Part shown: positions 1-12,327 of the stretch, piece after piece
Layout of the letters: the number at the start of each line of letters is the position of its first letter
Position numbering within the stretch: position 1 is the first letter of the stretch
NCBI RefSeq assembly: GCF_901709675.1
Contig: NC_051101.1
Span: 10,684,501-10,748,500 of the forward strand
Length of the DNA: 64,000 nt
Reading direction: 5' to 3'
Source of the DNA: Syngnathus acus
Lineage: Eukaryota > Chordata > Actinopteri > Syngnathiformes > Syngnathidae
Notes under the pieces: generated by a model
Database searches by the model: none
What the model was told of the DNA's origin: nothing
What the model saw: the letters and a program-made list of their open reading frames with translations, nothing else
Translations under genes and position numbers: made by a program

Positions 1-2387
1 AATGGGCCGGTTCCTATTTTCTAATAGACTCGCATGCGAGACCGAAAAAAATCCTTGCATATAGGAAATGCTGCTATTGTATAAAAAGCCTTACGAAATG
101 CAGGAACTAGTAAGCGGTTTCATAATAGTATTTCTAATCATGAATTTCAACACATTCAGTAAGGACAACCCAAAAAATGTCATATCGTACGTCTTTCAGT
201 TTGCAATATCCAACACACAGAATGAAAAGGTTGGTGTGCAAGAGGCCCACTGCAGATTGTGGCGGCAGCTTACCTGAGCCTGATTTTGCATTAGCCACAG
301 TCATGTTGTGTTGTCTTCAGTTTCGGAACGGCAAATTCAGTCCTGCGCCCCGCCTACAGCGACCAGAGCATCTGCGGAGCGAAAGAGAAGACAGGAAAGC
401 CACTTAATATTGTGGCTAACAATCGAAAATGAAAGCATATATCGGCATTTGTCACTAACACTACAGAAGAAAACGCTGTTACACAAATGCAAATGGAAAA
501 ACAAGGAGTGAAACTGGATGACGAATGATGACTTCTGAAAAATATTTGCTCACACTCCACCAAGGCCCAGGACGATATAAAAAGAAACTTGTCTGTCTAT
601 CATGCAAAGGAAATCAGGGAAAATAAAGAACCTCACCAACAAACTGTGTTCAAATCATTTGCACGGCACTCCAACGTGGAGTCTGGTCTTCTTCAGGCGT
701 TGGGAACTTCTGGACCACAAAAGGAGAGAATAAAATAAAATGTGTCTTATACACATAGATACATTTTTATGGGTCGTCATTCATATGCAGCTGAAGTAAA
801 GTAGGTCGCAGCCTCCAAAGTTGGTAATAAATGTTTGGATTTCAAGTTTGAAAATGTTCATGTTGGTTCCTGGACGTTGTGAAGATGTTGCAGCCAACTG
901 CAGGACGTATACGTATTATGTGGCAGGATGCAGCCATGCCGAACTATCTGGAACTCAGCTTCCCCATTCCAAAGTAAAATGAGAGGTTTATAAATGGGAA
1001 GTTAGGAGCAACTGTATCAAGTGCAACACGACTTGACATGCGTGTGAACCCCTTTTGAATGCCGTTGGAATGTCAAAGGTCAAATTGGCGCTCCGAAATA
1101 ATTCAAATTCGAGTGTACTTCTGTCAAGATTTGTTTTTGAACTATATTTGATAGGACACGAGTATATGTGCTTAGTATCTGCGAATACACATACACTCGT
1201 ACTTTGGTAAAAGTCATATCAGGACATTCATATCACAATAAAAAAATAAAATAAAATAAAACAGGAACACGCCGTTTTGCCACTAGCTAGCTTTCTGTTC
1301 AAATAAAAACAAAACTTGGATTATGCCAAGCTATCAATCGACAGTTAAATGAACTTACTTTAATTGCGACCTACTTGTGCCATGCCTGAAAATAGCGGAT
1401 CCGTTCACGTTTGTATTTTGTTTCCGTAGTCACGTTACGCACTCGCTGCACACAACCTTGCACACGTTTTGCAACAACGCGATGTAGCAACTATCACATC
1501 GATTCGGACTTTTATATAACACTATCACGCAACAATATGTAAACAACCCCGATAGGGTCCGTTCACTGTACCCATACATGTCACAATTACAGTTAGCATC
1601 GGCTAATAGTATTGGCCAACATGTTAGCCTAGCAAGCGTACACTCACGTGCGCGTTCAAGCGTTTATTCATCGCTCCCAGTTTTGACAAAGCATATCAAA
1701 ATGAATGGAAATATAAGACACGAGCCTGTGTGTGAATAAACTACTAGGTAAACGTGTATAAATGTCCTTGACATATATAAATAAATTAACCGAGGGTACA
1801 ACGCTTGCTTAATTATACTAGACGCTAGCACTGTGTTGCTAACGTGACTCGAGTGCAACATTTAAACGCATCGTATTACCTGCTTCCTTCACTGGAGTGC
1901 AGCCACGCTTTCTGAATTAATTCCCTCCAAAACGTCCATTACTGTCGTCTTATTGTACACTGGTTTACGATGGAATGCTCAGTCTGTCAGCCAAACGGCC
2001 ATGCCAGCCACCACCCCCTCTTTTTTTCCTCCACTCAACTAACAAAGCTTCACTGTGGATTGCGTTGAATGTCCATCAAAGTTGTGGAGAACACATTCAA
2101 ACATGTACAAGCGACCGACTCATATTTACTCGACAATAAAGATGTAAAGGGGAGGTTTTGCTTCCAATGTCCCCGATTTGATAGATCCAAACCTTTTAAA
2201 GTGTGTTAGTAAAATAGTTTATCAGCTCATCAACATGGCTTCAGAAAAAAAAAACAGTACCGTCAGAAGTTATTATTATACTTTCGCACATGACTTAAAA
2301 CTGCATCTCTTATTTTGTTGACATCGTTGAGCGTCTGTCAGGATTTTCAGAGTACATAGTTGCCTGTTTTTTTAATTAAACCTCAGT
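1..2387. other. Gene-poor left flank
   Basis: I find no supported coding exon on either strand. Open frames here are short, without splice context or recognisable protein motifs. The stretch is AT-rich with short A/T runs. It may be distal flank of the neuropeptide gene to the right or of a gene beyond the window edge. Confidence 0.5.
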
Positions 2388-2845
2388 AACAGGTCCCAGT
2401 GCTAGGTGAATTTGTTCCTCTTCATAAGGGGGTGCCACAGGGTTGTGTATTGGGCCCACTCTTATTTGTAATTTATATCAATGACTAAGGTCTAAATGTG
2501 TCTGATGCAAGTTTCCATTTCTATGCTGAAGACACCGTTAAATACTGCTATGGCTCATCCCTCTTTCAGCCATTGAACTGCCGCAGAAAGCTTTTATAGC
2601 TGCCCGGGACTCATTAATTTACTTACAGCTTGTTCTTGGGAATGATAAAAAAAGTTTATGTTGTTTTCTAACTTGTCTCAAATGATTTCCACAGTGTTTC
2701 CTCTAAAGGGCAATAAAATAAAAGTGATTCATTATTATTATTATTTAACAGCATTTTATATTTGTTTGTTGCTACCTCTTGGCCTGCACTCCCTTGAAAA
2801 AGTGAAGCATCACAATAGAAGTCATTTACAACAACTAAATAGGGG
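2388..2845 (+). mobile_element. Decayed non-LTR retrotransposon (LINE) 3' fragment
   Basis: From 2428 one frame reads GVPQGCVLGPLLFVIYIND, then a stop, then a short stretch ending FYAEDTV. This is the reverse-transcriptase palm signature of fish LINEs (VPQGSxLGPLLFxIYIND ... YADDTV). The catalytic YADD is changed to YAED and there are in-frame stops at about 2485 and 2595, so it is dead. At about 2770-2800 the text GCTACCTCTTGGCC followed by CTCCCTTGAAAAAG resembles the common 3' tail of fish L2/Rex-type LINEs. The piece between is deleted or scrambled. Exact family cannot be set without a repeat library. Confidence 0.75.
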
Positions 2846-3223
2846 CAATAGAAGATGGGTACCATTTTGTCTATTTTCACATTTATTTAAACGAAATTCA
2901 CAGTTGACATGGAACAGTTCTCAAACTTTTTCCACCAAGTGTCACCACCAAAAAATAAAACACAGTAGTGTAGTGCTAAAAAAAAGGCAATTAATTCATA
3001 ACATTATGCAGTATGAGCATTTGCCCTGCACTTACATAAAAAGAATTTCTACTTCAATGATTTGTTTCAAATGGATAACACGTAAAAGTTACATTAAAAT
3101 TATCCAAATAAAAGTTTATTTGTATTCATAACTGTTGGTCATTTTTAGATTTTATTCCTGTCTCAAACACAAAACACAATCAAATGGTTTGCTGCAGTAC
3201 CAAAATATAAATGTACCAAAGTC

Positions 3224-3240
3224 CGCCACTAGAGGGCACT
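3224..3240 (+). promoter_or_regulatory. CTCF-like motif
   Basis: CGCCACTAGAGGGCACT matches the CTCF core pattern CCASYAGRKGGCAS. It lies 150 bases beyond the 3' end of the npy coding region. Motif match only. Confidence 0.35.
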
Positions 3241-3390
3241 GCTTCACAAAAGACGCTGCAAATTGGACCAGAAGACGCGGATAAACATGATTAAATTACA
3301 ATATACACGCACTTCTCGTAAACACAATATTTCATGCAACACAACTGACAGCTAAACCCAAATGAAACGTTTTAAGTAACTCCAGCATCA

Positions 3391-4443
3391 TCACCACCAC
3401 ACTGGCAGCTCATCGTACCTACAACACAACAAAGGTTACAAATTATTCCAATAGAACTGAATCAATTGTGGCGAGAACAATAAAATAGCAACTTCTTTTT
3501 AAGCATCAGTTTGTAAGCATTACTATATTTCTAATAGGACTATTAAGAGGTGCATAAACACCAAGCTATATACAACAGCAAAATAAACACTACAGTAGAG
3601 CAGCTATAACCTTTTATGATGTTTAATAACAATATAATGTGTGATTAATAATTAATAATTGAAGTGAAACCTACGTGTCCTCTGAGGGACTCGCGTTAGT
3701 CTAAACATTAAAAGATATCCCTTAAATAATGAGAAATGTCCTATAAATGTATTTTCAGTTGAAATGAGTCTTTGCTAGTGTAAAAAGTCAAACATTTGTC
3801 TGAGAATGAGTTACATTTTGTCATTAACAAAAAGCAACAAGATATTTAGAGCACACTGGAGACCATCTAACAAGCGTCACTGCCCCTTTTTTTTTTTTTT
3901 TTATGTCTGCTTCTACGCAAGTGTTGGGATGTTCCATTTGTTATCTCAAAACCCTGAAATAATTTGAAATCTTGCAGTCCAAAATGCTACTTTTAATACT
4001 ACAAAGTTACAAAATATTGCTCAAGTGACATTTAAAGCAGTGATAACAAGATATCATTCCACAGTGTAATTCTAAAAAAAAAATGCACAAAACTATAAAA
4101 CCAAAAATGATGCATACCTGCCATAACTGGAGTCGGGGATGGCCTCTGTGCTCTCCTTTACAAACACATCAGAAAACATTGTATCCGGAATGTCTCGTTT
4201 TCCATATCTGCGCAAAGATAAGAGCCGAGCAACATGTCAATACTTGGCTGTCAATAATGACACCGACCACATTGTCACTCACCTCTGCCTCGTAATGAGG
4301 TTGATGTAGTGTCGGAGTGCAGAGTAGTATTTGGCCAATTCCTCCGGGGGTGCTCCTTCTTTGGGGCTGACAGGCTTGCGTGGATACGCATCAATGCCCG
4401 AGTGAACGCAAGCCAGCAGGCAGAGGACCACAACCAGCGACAT
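3391..4443 (-). CDS. npy: Neuropeptide Y family precursor (NPY-like)
   Basis: Secreted neuropeptide precursor acting on Y-type G-protein-coupled receptors. Three coding exons: 4443-4283, 4207-4118 and 3418-3391. The first begins with [19 protein letters not shown], a short signal peptide. The mature peptide starts [20 protein letters not shown] and ends LITRQRY, followed by the GKR amidation and cleavage site. The split R codon at TRQ-R is the standard family intron position. The C-flanking peptide has KESTEAIP, which resembles the NPY KEST/REST motif more than PYY, and ends RYDELPVWW. Position next to malsu1 fits NPY, since NPY and MALSU1 are close in human. The N-terminal half of the mature peptide is divergent, so this may be the teleost duplicate npyb. 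A pyy assignment is the main alternative. Confidence 0.85.
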
Positions 4444-4457
4444 CCCAGCAGAGAATC

Positions 4458-6394
4458 CTGGATCACATGGAAGAAACCAAAAACTTTAGAATCATCATCC
4501 AGTATCCCCCCCAAAAACGCACAATTTCTTATCCAGAAAGCAAATAAGTGAACATCCCGAAGAACGTACGTTGTTAGAAGATGAAGATTATGCCTGGAGG
4601 TGACTTGTGATGTTTTCCAAGCTCTTGTGTCAGCCTCCAAGCGTCGCCAGGGTTTTATACAGGGTGTGTCAAATGGGGGAGGCGGCAAATTTCACTCACC
4701 AACAACCCTCTGGAGAAACATTCAATTAGTAATCTCCACCAATGACACAAAAGTCAGTATTTGTCATTTTGTGACTAAATACTAAATGCGTAAGACATCA
4801 AATTGAGATGACCTTTGCGTATTCTCACACGTTGCACATCATTTCACTTGCGAATCACTGTACACATTCTGAGGGCACAGTAATATTTGGGCAAAGTGAC
4901 AATTGTAAATAGAATCAAGGCATAGACTTCTTGATTTCAGGCCAACACAGGATTTTAATTCAAGTATTAGAATTTTTGTTTAAATACTATAATCATATGA
5001 ACATTTTCTTAAAGACGGGTTGTTTTCGAAAACACACGCATTCAAATCTAAAAATTGGATAAAATGAAACAATTATTGTGTTGTTATGACATATATATAT
5101 ATATTTTCCTGATGACGACAACAAGGGCACTTAACAGTGACTACTATCTTTGTCCAAATACGTTTGTACCACACAGACAGTAGAAAACTGTGGCTAAGTG
5201 CATTAGAGTGCAGGGAGTCCACATGTGCACAAAAGGATCAATACCTTTTGAATCATACAAATCCCAGCAAATGTGTTTTACAACATGATCGGCTCCTAAG
5301 CAGCCGACGTCCATTAAGCCATTAAACTTAAATGAATTGCACAAACACTGGCTGGCGTACAATTGATTTCAATTTCAAGCCTTTAAATATTAAATAAGAA
5401 AATGAATGGGGCGACCCGATCATTTGTAAAGAATTAGAGGCTTTTTTTTTTTCCCAACAACTATAAGAATGTCGAGTTTATAGCAATGGCTGATGATATG
5501 TTTTCACATTAAGGAGAATTGTGATCACTTTGTGCTTTCTTAATAAAAGCACAGAGCCCGTGTGAACAAATAACACGATTAATCTGAGGTAAAAGCTTAA
5601 TAAAAGCAAAATTACATAAATTAAACAAGAGCATGCTTTTGCAAACACATCAGTGCAATTTGAATGGATTGTAAACAGCGGCACTACCGCCCACACTGAA
5701 AGCAACTTGGCAAAAAAAAAAAAAAACAAGCCCCCAAATCATCTAAAAATTGTCAGTACTGAAATGTTTGAGGTGGAGGTAATAGAGGTCTCAAAAGCTT
5801 TCAGGCCACTTTAACACAACTATTTTGTGAGAATGAGAAGAGCATTACGGTGGATTAGATAGTTTTTGCACAAAATGTGCAAAAACAACTTTTAGCCGTT
5901 TCTGTATTTTACAATAAAACAAGCACGAGAGAATAATACATTTGCATGCTATTCGAAGAATACAATTAAAATTATTAATTAAAATAATTAATAATATAAA
6001 AACAATAAAATAAATAAGAAATATATAATAATTAAAATATGTATATACACACGCTGATGATTACTCACACTCATATTCTCACGTTACTTGGTGACGATCA
6101 AACCCACCCAACCCGAAACAAAGTGTGCCCACTTACTCATTAGTGACTCACCAATAAGTAACAGTGTGAGCAAAAAGTTTGACCAACACTTTTGCTTTAA
6201 AATCAGTCGGCCGTCTTTAAAAAAGTAATGAGCTGTGGTGTCCAAAGTGAAGAAACCTCATTTTTCTTTCACAGTATGTAAACACAATGGCCATTAATGG
6301 AGATGACTCGAGCTGGTAGAACGACTGCAGTGGCTAATGACAACACGAGCCATGGTAGTACTGAGGTTCTACTAGCAGGATAATATTTGCTTAC
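4458..6394 (-). other. Probable first intron of the npy gene
   Basis: Between the acceptor at 4458-4460 and the donor at 6393-6394 (GTAAGC) I see no other gene. The content is AT-rich, with a poly-A/T run at about 5709-5725 and a simple AT tract near 5965-6040. No repeats of known family were recognised. Confidence 0.45.
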
Positions 6395-6472
6395 CTGTTG
6401 TTGCGCATTGTTTCTTGACATTTTCCGTCATGCTGGCTAATGGTGTAAGTCATTCATCTTCACATCATCATC
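6395..6472 (-). other. Candidate 5' exon of npy, possibly coding
   Basis: On the minus strand a CCCACAG acceptor precedes this segment and a strong donor (CAACAG then GTAAGC) follows it. It holds an ATG at 6431 with purine at -3. Splicing to 4457 gives MTENVKKQCATTGFSAG directly in frame with the MSLVVV signal peptide. Several earlier ATGs (ATGATGATGTGA and ATG...TAG) would form very short upstream frames. Whether it is a coding extension or 5' UTR needs transcript data. Confidence 0.45.
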
Positions 6473-6818
6473 CTGTGGGAAAAAATATTGAAGAGCAGAA
6501 GGCATCTAATCTCTAAATTCATTAGTTGGACATTTTGCTAATGTTCTGATCCAGTGTGACGCACAGCGGGGTAAATGACATAAAACGGTCACTTGCCAGG
6601 CCGAGGATTGTTTATGGTCTTCAAACGTAATGACAAATTTAAGGCATTACTGGTATTTAGTGGAAAGAAAAATGTCAAGGAAAAATACTAAATAATTAAG
6701 GTGAAGAAATTAGCAAAGAGCAATTTAGAAAAATATGAATTTATTTTAAACCGTCCATATTATTTCACAAGGAATTTCTCACAAAAAAGAAAAATGATCC
6801 GATTGAAAATGTGTTTTA

Positions 6819-8329
6819 TCATTTAGTGTCTTCTAGGTCATATATGAAGTCCTCAGGCAGCTTCTCGTCAGGAATTTTGCTTAGCTGCTCATCGTAGGAG
6901 CGCAGAGTCCACAGTTTGTCCAGTTCGTACACTTCTCTAGTTTCTGGAAGCATGAAGTGAACAACTATATTGCCTGAGGGAAACAAAAAAACATGAGAAA
7001 AAATTTATACTTGCAAGTGTGACCTTGAAAATAAATAAAGTGAATACGTTACATACCAAAGTCAATACACATCCAGTTGTCTGCAGTCTTTCCTTCGAGC
7101 TTAACATGAGCATCGTGATCGTTCTTCATGAATTTGTACTAAAGGATGTAGTGGTGATTGTTGGGAAAAAAAAAACTGCTGACAGGTGTCAGAAGTAAAT
7201 TGATCAATTGCAGGTCACTTACTACTTTAATGGCATAAAGTGCCATTGCGCGTAGGTGCCTCGGTGATACGCCGCTGACAACGATGAAGTACTCGGTGTA
7301 TTTGACGTGCTCGGGTACTTTGATCACGCAGATGTCAGCGGCGTTTTCTTGACGTAGGAGAGCCACAAGCACGTCCAGGTTGAACGTCTCAGGGGGCCCT
7401 GCAGATTATCAAAATATTTATTAACAGGGAAACAAATGACTTGGTAAAAAAAATACAACTGCAAGGTCAGACACAAGCAACATGTAGACACTAGAGGCAC
7501 TAGACACTTGCTGTACCCGGTAATGCACAAGTGAATGAAAGCTTAAGGACGCTAAGTAGTACATACTTAAAGACTGTAGTTATGCAACCTAGTGGAGAAT
7601 GACTGATTTCATCAATATTGCAAGACATTGACAAATAAGTCATCATATAAAGCATCTTATTTACTTGAACATGATACAACTAGTTACAAATATTACACAA
7701 AACATCTGAACTGCAATTAGGTCATAATTTTATTTTTCCAAAGTTTGATACAATTAATGGCATGAAGGAATACCTCACTCCAGAATTATGAAAAACCTAC
7801 TTATCCCCGGTTCTCTACATATTGCGATTTATGAAAATATGGGAAATTAGGAAACTGACACCATCCAAATTGAAGCCACTTTAATGTGAATACTGTAATT
7901 ACTTTTTCAACGCTACTTCAATTCCATAAATCTTTGCAATGAAGGAAATTAGCTTCTTTCAAAACGCCGAACGGGATGAAATTACACCCCTCGGTGGCTA
8001 TAATGAAATCAAATGGAAGGTTTTAACTCACTTTGGCTCGGGTGACGCTTGTCATTAGAGTCGCCATCCATCTCGAGTGATTCATCCCGAATAACGTCAG
8101 ACCTCGTCAGTAAATCACGATGGCCGGAGTCCATTTCCGAAAAGCATCTTTTCTTGTTCAAGTGGTGCATATGCGGGGAGCATGCGGTTAAACATGTCAA
8201 ATGTCGACGAATGTAACGGCGATGACAAGGAACTGTAGTGACCAAACACTGCCTTGTAAAGACACGACTCTGCTCTATTAATAATTTACTTACACATACA
8301 AGTGGCTTAATGCACTTAAAAATATTCAT
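6819..8329 (-). CDS. malsu1: Mitochondrial assembly of ribosomal large subunit 1 (RsfS/Iojap family)
   Basis: MALSU1 is the mitochondrial RsfS-type factor that binds uL14 on the large mitoribosomal subunit and prevents early subunit joining. Four coding exons (8329-8032, 7398-7223, 7138-7057, 6973-6819) join in phase to 236 residues, close to the human length of about 234. Residues 1-100 are a basic, poorly conserved leader, as expected for a mitochondrial targeting region. The RsfS domain follows, with [55 protein letters not shown] and [18 protein letters not shown]. The ATG at 8329 is the first in the open frame. The domain is complete and no lesions are seen. Confidence 0.93.
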
Positions 8330-9071
8330 TGTTTGACATTAGTACAACGCGACGACAACAACCTTCTACTTTCTACCGGATAAACACGGAAGTACAATAC
8401 GTGCTTGGGATTTGATTGGTTCGCAAGTCTTCTTCGTGTGCTGTGATACACCGTGCAGCTGTACATAGCGCCCCCTATCAACTTCAACCGAATCGTGCTG
8501 CAGGTATTTTTTTGGACGATTCTGCATTGATAAATTAAGGGCACGGAATGAATTGTTACAATAAAAAAAAAATACATATAACGCAAAGTATGTTTAAAAA
8601 TACTTTCTGTTTCACTTCTGATGTCTCAATACCAGGTGACGTTGAAATGTAACAAATTGAAACCAGATTTTCTGGTCATGCTGGCTATTACGGAAATGGT
8701 TACAAAAAAAACGTTCTGGAATTAGATAAGAGGGAACAAAGTGCGTCACAGTGTCAAGAGGGAAAAAGCAAACGCATTTATAAACAATAATTATTGTTTA
8801 TTTCTGTGCAGAATTCCTGCAATGAAATAAAAACGATGTATTTAAAAAATCCAGAAGAAGCCTTAATGTGCAGTATTGAATACCTTAAGTATTCAGAGAA
8901 GCTGATACTAACACTACCTGAGATATTTCTAGTGTATCAGCATTACATTTTAAAATTGAAATACACCATGTAAACATAAGATTATTATGGCTATGCAGCA
9001 ATGTACTTTTGGTACATTTTGTTCCCTTTCTCTGAAAATAAAATAGTTTTAGCGCTAACTTTTCATCAAAG
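8330..9071. other. malsu1 upstream / smpd5 3' spacer
   Basis: No gene is seen. The first 100 bases are the likely malsu1 promoter and include ACACGGAAGT, an ETS-type site common in promoters of mitochondrial genes. A CTCF-like motif on the minus strand (8464-8480, core AGGGGGCGCTA) follows. The rest is AT-rich and probably smpd5 3' UTR. Confidence 0.4.
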
Positions 9072-11206
9072 TCAAGAGTCCATTCGGACATTCAGTCTCA
9101 AGCCCACAGGAATATGGTCTGTCAAGCCAGCCAGTTGGGTAATAAATGATACCTCTTCCACTTCCTAAAAGAAGAGGAGAAAAAAAACAACTTCATTTTA
9201 TACATCAACAATATACAAGCATGCGATTTGTGTGAACACGTCATATAAAAGGATAATTAATAGTGTTTACATACGGTTTGGCAGTGCTTGGAAATGGAGT
9301 TTTCCCGAAATAGGATATAATCAATCCTCCGTCCAATCCACGGCTGGTCAATTTCGGGGTAAACCAAGGGCGAGCCAGCGGCGGGAACGGGAGGGCAGAT
9401 GTAACACTTTCTCAGCATGTCGTTCTCCAACGTTCTGCATACAGACACAACATTTATTTTCTTGCCATTATTTCATTTCTGTTGATATTCAGAGGATTTC
9501 CACGTTTTACTTTTGCAGGTTTTCTGGGCTGTTTACATCATCGTCGTACAACGTTGGCTGCTCGAGCAGAGTTCCTGTAATGCAGAAACGACCGTTTATA
9601 TTATTTTATCATCAAACGGCACATCACGTGTTTTGGCCAATCGTACGCACCGATGACCCAGGGCTTCTCTTTCCCTGGCCCTGCTCTGCAAGGGTCTTTG
9701 TATTCCTCAAAGAGACTGTGATTTTGTTCCAAGGTGTCATCTAGACAGACGAGAGAGAACAAGGTTGATATTAAAGTGGATAAATTGGGGGCAAATGGCA
9801 CTGGCGGGGCGAGTAAAACACACCCGGTGAGCAGTTGTCAAAGTTGAAGTCTCCACAGAGCACATCAAAAACCACTTCTTCATCCGGCTGCCTATTGGCT
9901 GCTTGGAAATCACCGATCCACTTGGTGACCATGTTCAGCTGCTCACAGCGGATCGCTCCTTCACCTTGTTCAAAAAGTCAGTCGTGTTTACCTTTCAATC
10001 TCCTCAAAATAGTCTGGAAATGTTTCTTTACCTTCTGGTGCATGAAGGTGGATACAGTTGAAATAACCAACCAGTTTCGTCTGCTTCTGATTTTTCCCGA
10101 GGAACACCTGGAAATAAAACAATTCATTTTGGTAGTCGATTTGTGGGCCTGATGGAGTCGTTCAAACAAAAAACAAGCACCTTAGTGGAAAGAAGGCCCT
10201 TGGCAGCCAGCGCGTCTTCCCCTTTACTGTTGGGAAAGCAGTGGTACTCGGCGTCCACGACGGGGAATCGGCTGGCCAAGAAGAGGCCGCTGTTGAAGAA
10301 CTTAAAAGAGGAACAGCTACACGGGGGTTGGCAGGCGTACCCCCCGATGTCGTAGAGTATATGTGCAAACAAAGGACTCAGCGCATGGGTGAGTTTCTGC
10401 GCGGCCCTCTTATCAAACACTTCCTCTAAACAGAGAATGTCCACATGGGCGGGAAACATGGTGGACACTTCCCATGACACGTCGCCCAGCTGGCCGAGTC
10501 CCTGAGAGAGCAAACGCCGATTCGAGTTCTGGTTGGAGTTGTGTTGGATGATATCGGAGGGTTCTATTGTGTCATCACAGGGGACGTAAACCACATCACT
10601 GTTGAGATTTGGGATTGAAGCCTGTCTGTCTGTCGCGCCGTACGTCGAGGCGCTCGACGTGGGGAGTATACTGTTGGAAGGGCTAAGAGCACCGCAGCTG
10701 CTGGGAGAGTCGATAACGATACGGATATTGGGTCGGCCCACGCCCCGAGCGATAGACTCGCCGATAGCGGCGGCTCTTTTCTGGGTGTGTCCCAGATTAT
10801 TGAAGCGAGCCAGACTGTCAGGCAAGAGACACAAGTTGGCCGAGGCGAAGACGAACGACCCCTTCCCCTCAAGTTCCAAGCCTGTGTGCGTCTCACTCTG
10901 GAGTGACGCTGACTCTCGGTGGTAGCAGAAGGGTCTGCGGCACGCCTGCAGCGGGGCCCACAGTAGGAAGCCCAGCAAGGCCACGGGAGCAGTCACCACA
11001 AAGAGGACGAGGAACACGATGGAGCCGAAGACGACTTTGAGGGGGTAGAGGTAGCACGTGTCCTCTCGTCTCCGCTCGAGGGTGGTCAGCTTGCACACGG
11101 CGATGAGGCGGTCGAGGAACCAGAAACATGGCAGAATCAACACCCATCCCGCCGCGTGGGTGACTGCAGCACACGGGTTAGAGAATGGGGATGACCGCAG
11201 GGCCAT
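9072..11206 (-). CDS. smpd5: Neutral sphingomyelinase, SMPD5/SMPD3 type
   Basis: Hydrolyses sphingomyelin to ceramide and phosphocholine with Mg2+ at neutral pH. Seven exons (11206-10181, 10107-10032, 9964-9824, 9740-9651, 9574-9511, 9434-9275, 9164-9072) give 549 residues. Two N-terminal hydrophobic hairpins (about residues 18-40 and 57-87) anchor it to membranes. The DNase-I-like catalytic domain shows SANLCLLPDS (about 122-131), CLEEVFDKRAA (Mg-binding Glu, about 261), GYFNCIHLHAPEG, LCGDFNFDNCSPD, EKPWVIG, GRRIDYIL and the terminal GLTDHIPVG with the catalytic Asp-His pair. All key residues are present. The first exon text (ILPCFWFLDRLIAVC, YPLKVVFGSI) matches fish Smpd5 better than Smpd3. 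It sits beside grina, as in human. Confidence 0.93.
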
Positions 11207-11378
11207 GGTGCAAAGCTCACCAGACTAAATTCAGGTGTCGCCGCATCTCTCCACTGAACACTATGAGAAGAAAAAAAAGTTACGTTACGACACTGCCTTA
11301 CAATAGAATGTGGTTTTACAAGATGAGCAATGCTGCCCAACAATATTTCACTAGTTAATATTTTGCTATGTTGCATTT

Positions 11379-11480
11379 TCGAATGCAGGATGCAAACTCC
11401 ACCAGAAAAGTTGAAATGCTGGAGTATTAATTTGAATTTCAAACTGTGAGGCAAACGTGCTAACCACTCTACCACCTTGC
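11379..11480 (-). mobile_element. tRNA-like SINE remnant
   Basis: Read on the minus strand it starts GCAAGGTGGTAGAGTGGTTA, continues GCACGTTTGCCTCACAG, and later has GGTGGAGTTTGCAT. This is the widespread fish short repeat of the form GTGGCACAGTGGTTAGCAC...CTGTGTGGAGTTTGCATG. The B-box part is degenerate. It is a related copy of the element at 50813-50983. Confidence 0.6.
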
Positions 11481-12239
11481 AAGATAAGATAAGAAAAGGT
11501 GGCGCCGAGAGACAAAACATACAAAATTACTCATGCATATATTGATATTAAAATTGTGCGTCACAAAAAACGTGCCAGGAAAAGATAACGTCTTACTTTA
11601 ACAGCATTACAACGCCTGTAATGTATTTGAAATGAGTCAGCTGAATTCAGGGCGGGCGGAACATTCAAACAACCAGGAAGTTGAATATTGACAGTCATCC
11701 GTTCAAACTAGCTTTCGCTCATGTTGCTGTGGTTTTATTTTCTGTATCACATTCTGCTTTATGACTGACGATTCAAACTTTTCTTTCGTACTCGTTATGC
11801 TTCCGACTCAACATTTCTTCCTCCTTCAGGTGTGTACTCCAGTCATCGCTCCTGTTTAGGTATGCTAAGCTAACATTGTTGTAAACACGATAAAATCAAA
11901 ATACACTGTTAAATGTCGCGGGTATTGTCGTATGATGTACGAGGACGCGTGTACAAGTTTCCCGACATAGCCCACAGTATTGTCAACCTACGGATATAAA
12001 GTGCGAATGTATGAAATGTATGCAATGATGGTTAGCCTCGACTGCTAACTCAAGACATTCCTACCTTTCGGTAAGAAAACTAGGGCGGACCATTTCGACA
12101 GCACGACATGTTGGAGTAAATCTACTCAGTGTAACATTTCAAGTCTTGTATTGGTGTATTCAATAATAAACTTGACGTTTTAAGAAAAATGAGTGATTTA
12201 ATGAAGTAATCCAAATCAGATACTTACCACGTAGTCCCT

Positions 12240-12327
12240 CATTACGGACCGAGTTTGCCGATCCGTAATGACGTCACACGGGTGGTTTAAACCCATGTGT
12301 CACGTGATCTTACCTGTGGTCACGTGA
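12240..12327. promoter_or_regulatory. CRE plus double E-box cluster with inverted repeat
   Basis: CATTACGGA (12240-12248) and TCCGTAATG (12262-12270) form a 9-bp perfect inverted repeat with a 13-base gap. A full CRE palindrome TGACGTCA overlaps its right arm (12269-12276). Two TCACGTGA palindromes follow at 12300-12307 and 12320-12327. These are CREB/ATF-type and bHLH-zip (USF/MITF/TFEB) sites. The likely target is smpd5, whose start codon is 1.1 kb downstream; this is inferred. Confidence 0.45.

Noticed and set aside
2658-3131. 157-codon plus-strand frame
   Set aside because: Overlaps the LINE tail, is Lys/Tyr/Ile-rich from AT-rich DNA, and has no conserved motif; taken as chance.
3391-4443. 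pyy
   Set aside because: Core resembles both, but the KESTEAIP flank and malsu1 neighbour favour npy; kept as an alternative.
10602-10925. 107-codon plus-strand frame opposite smpd5
   Set aside because: Antisense shadow of the long smpd5 first exon; no independent support.
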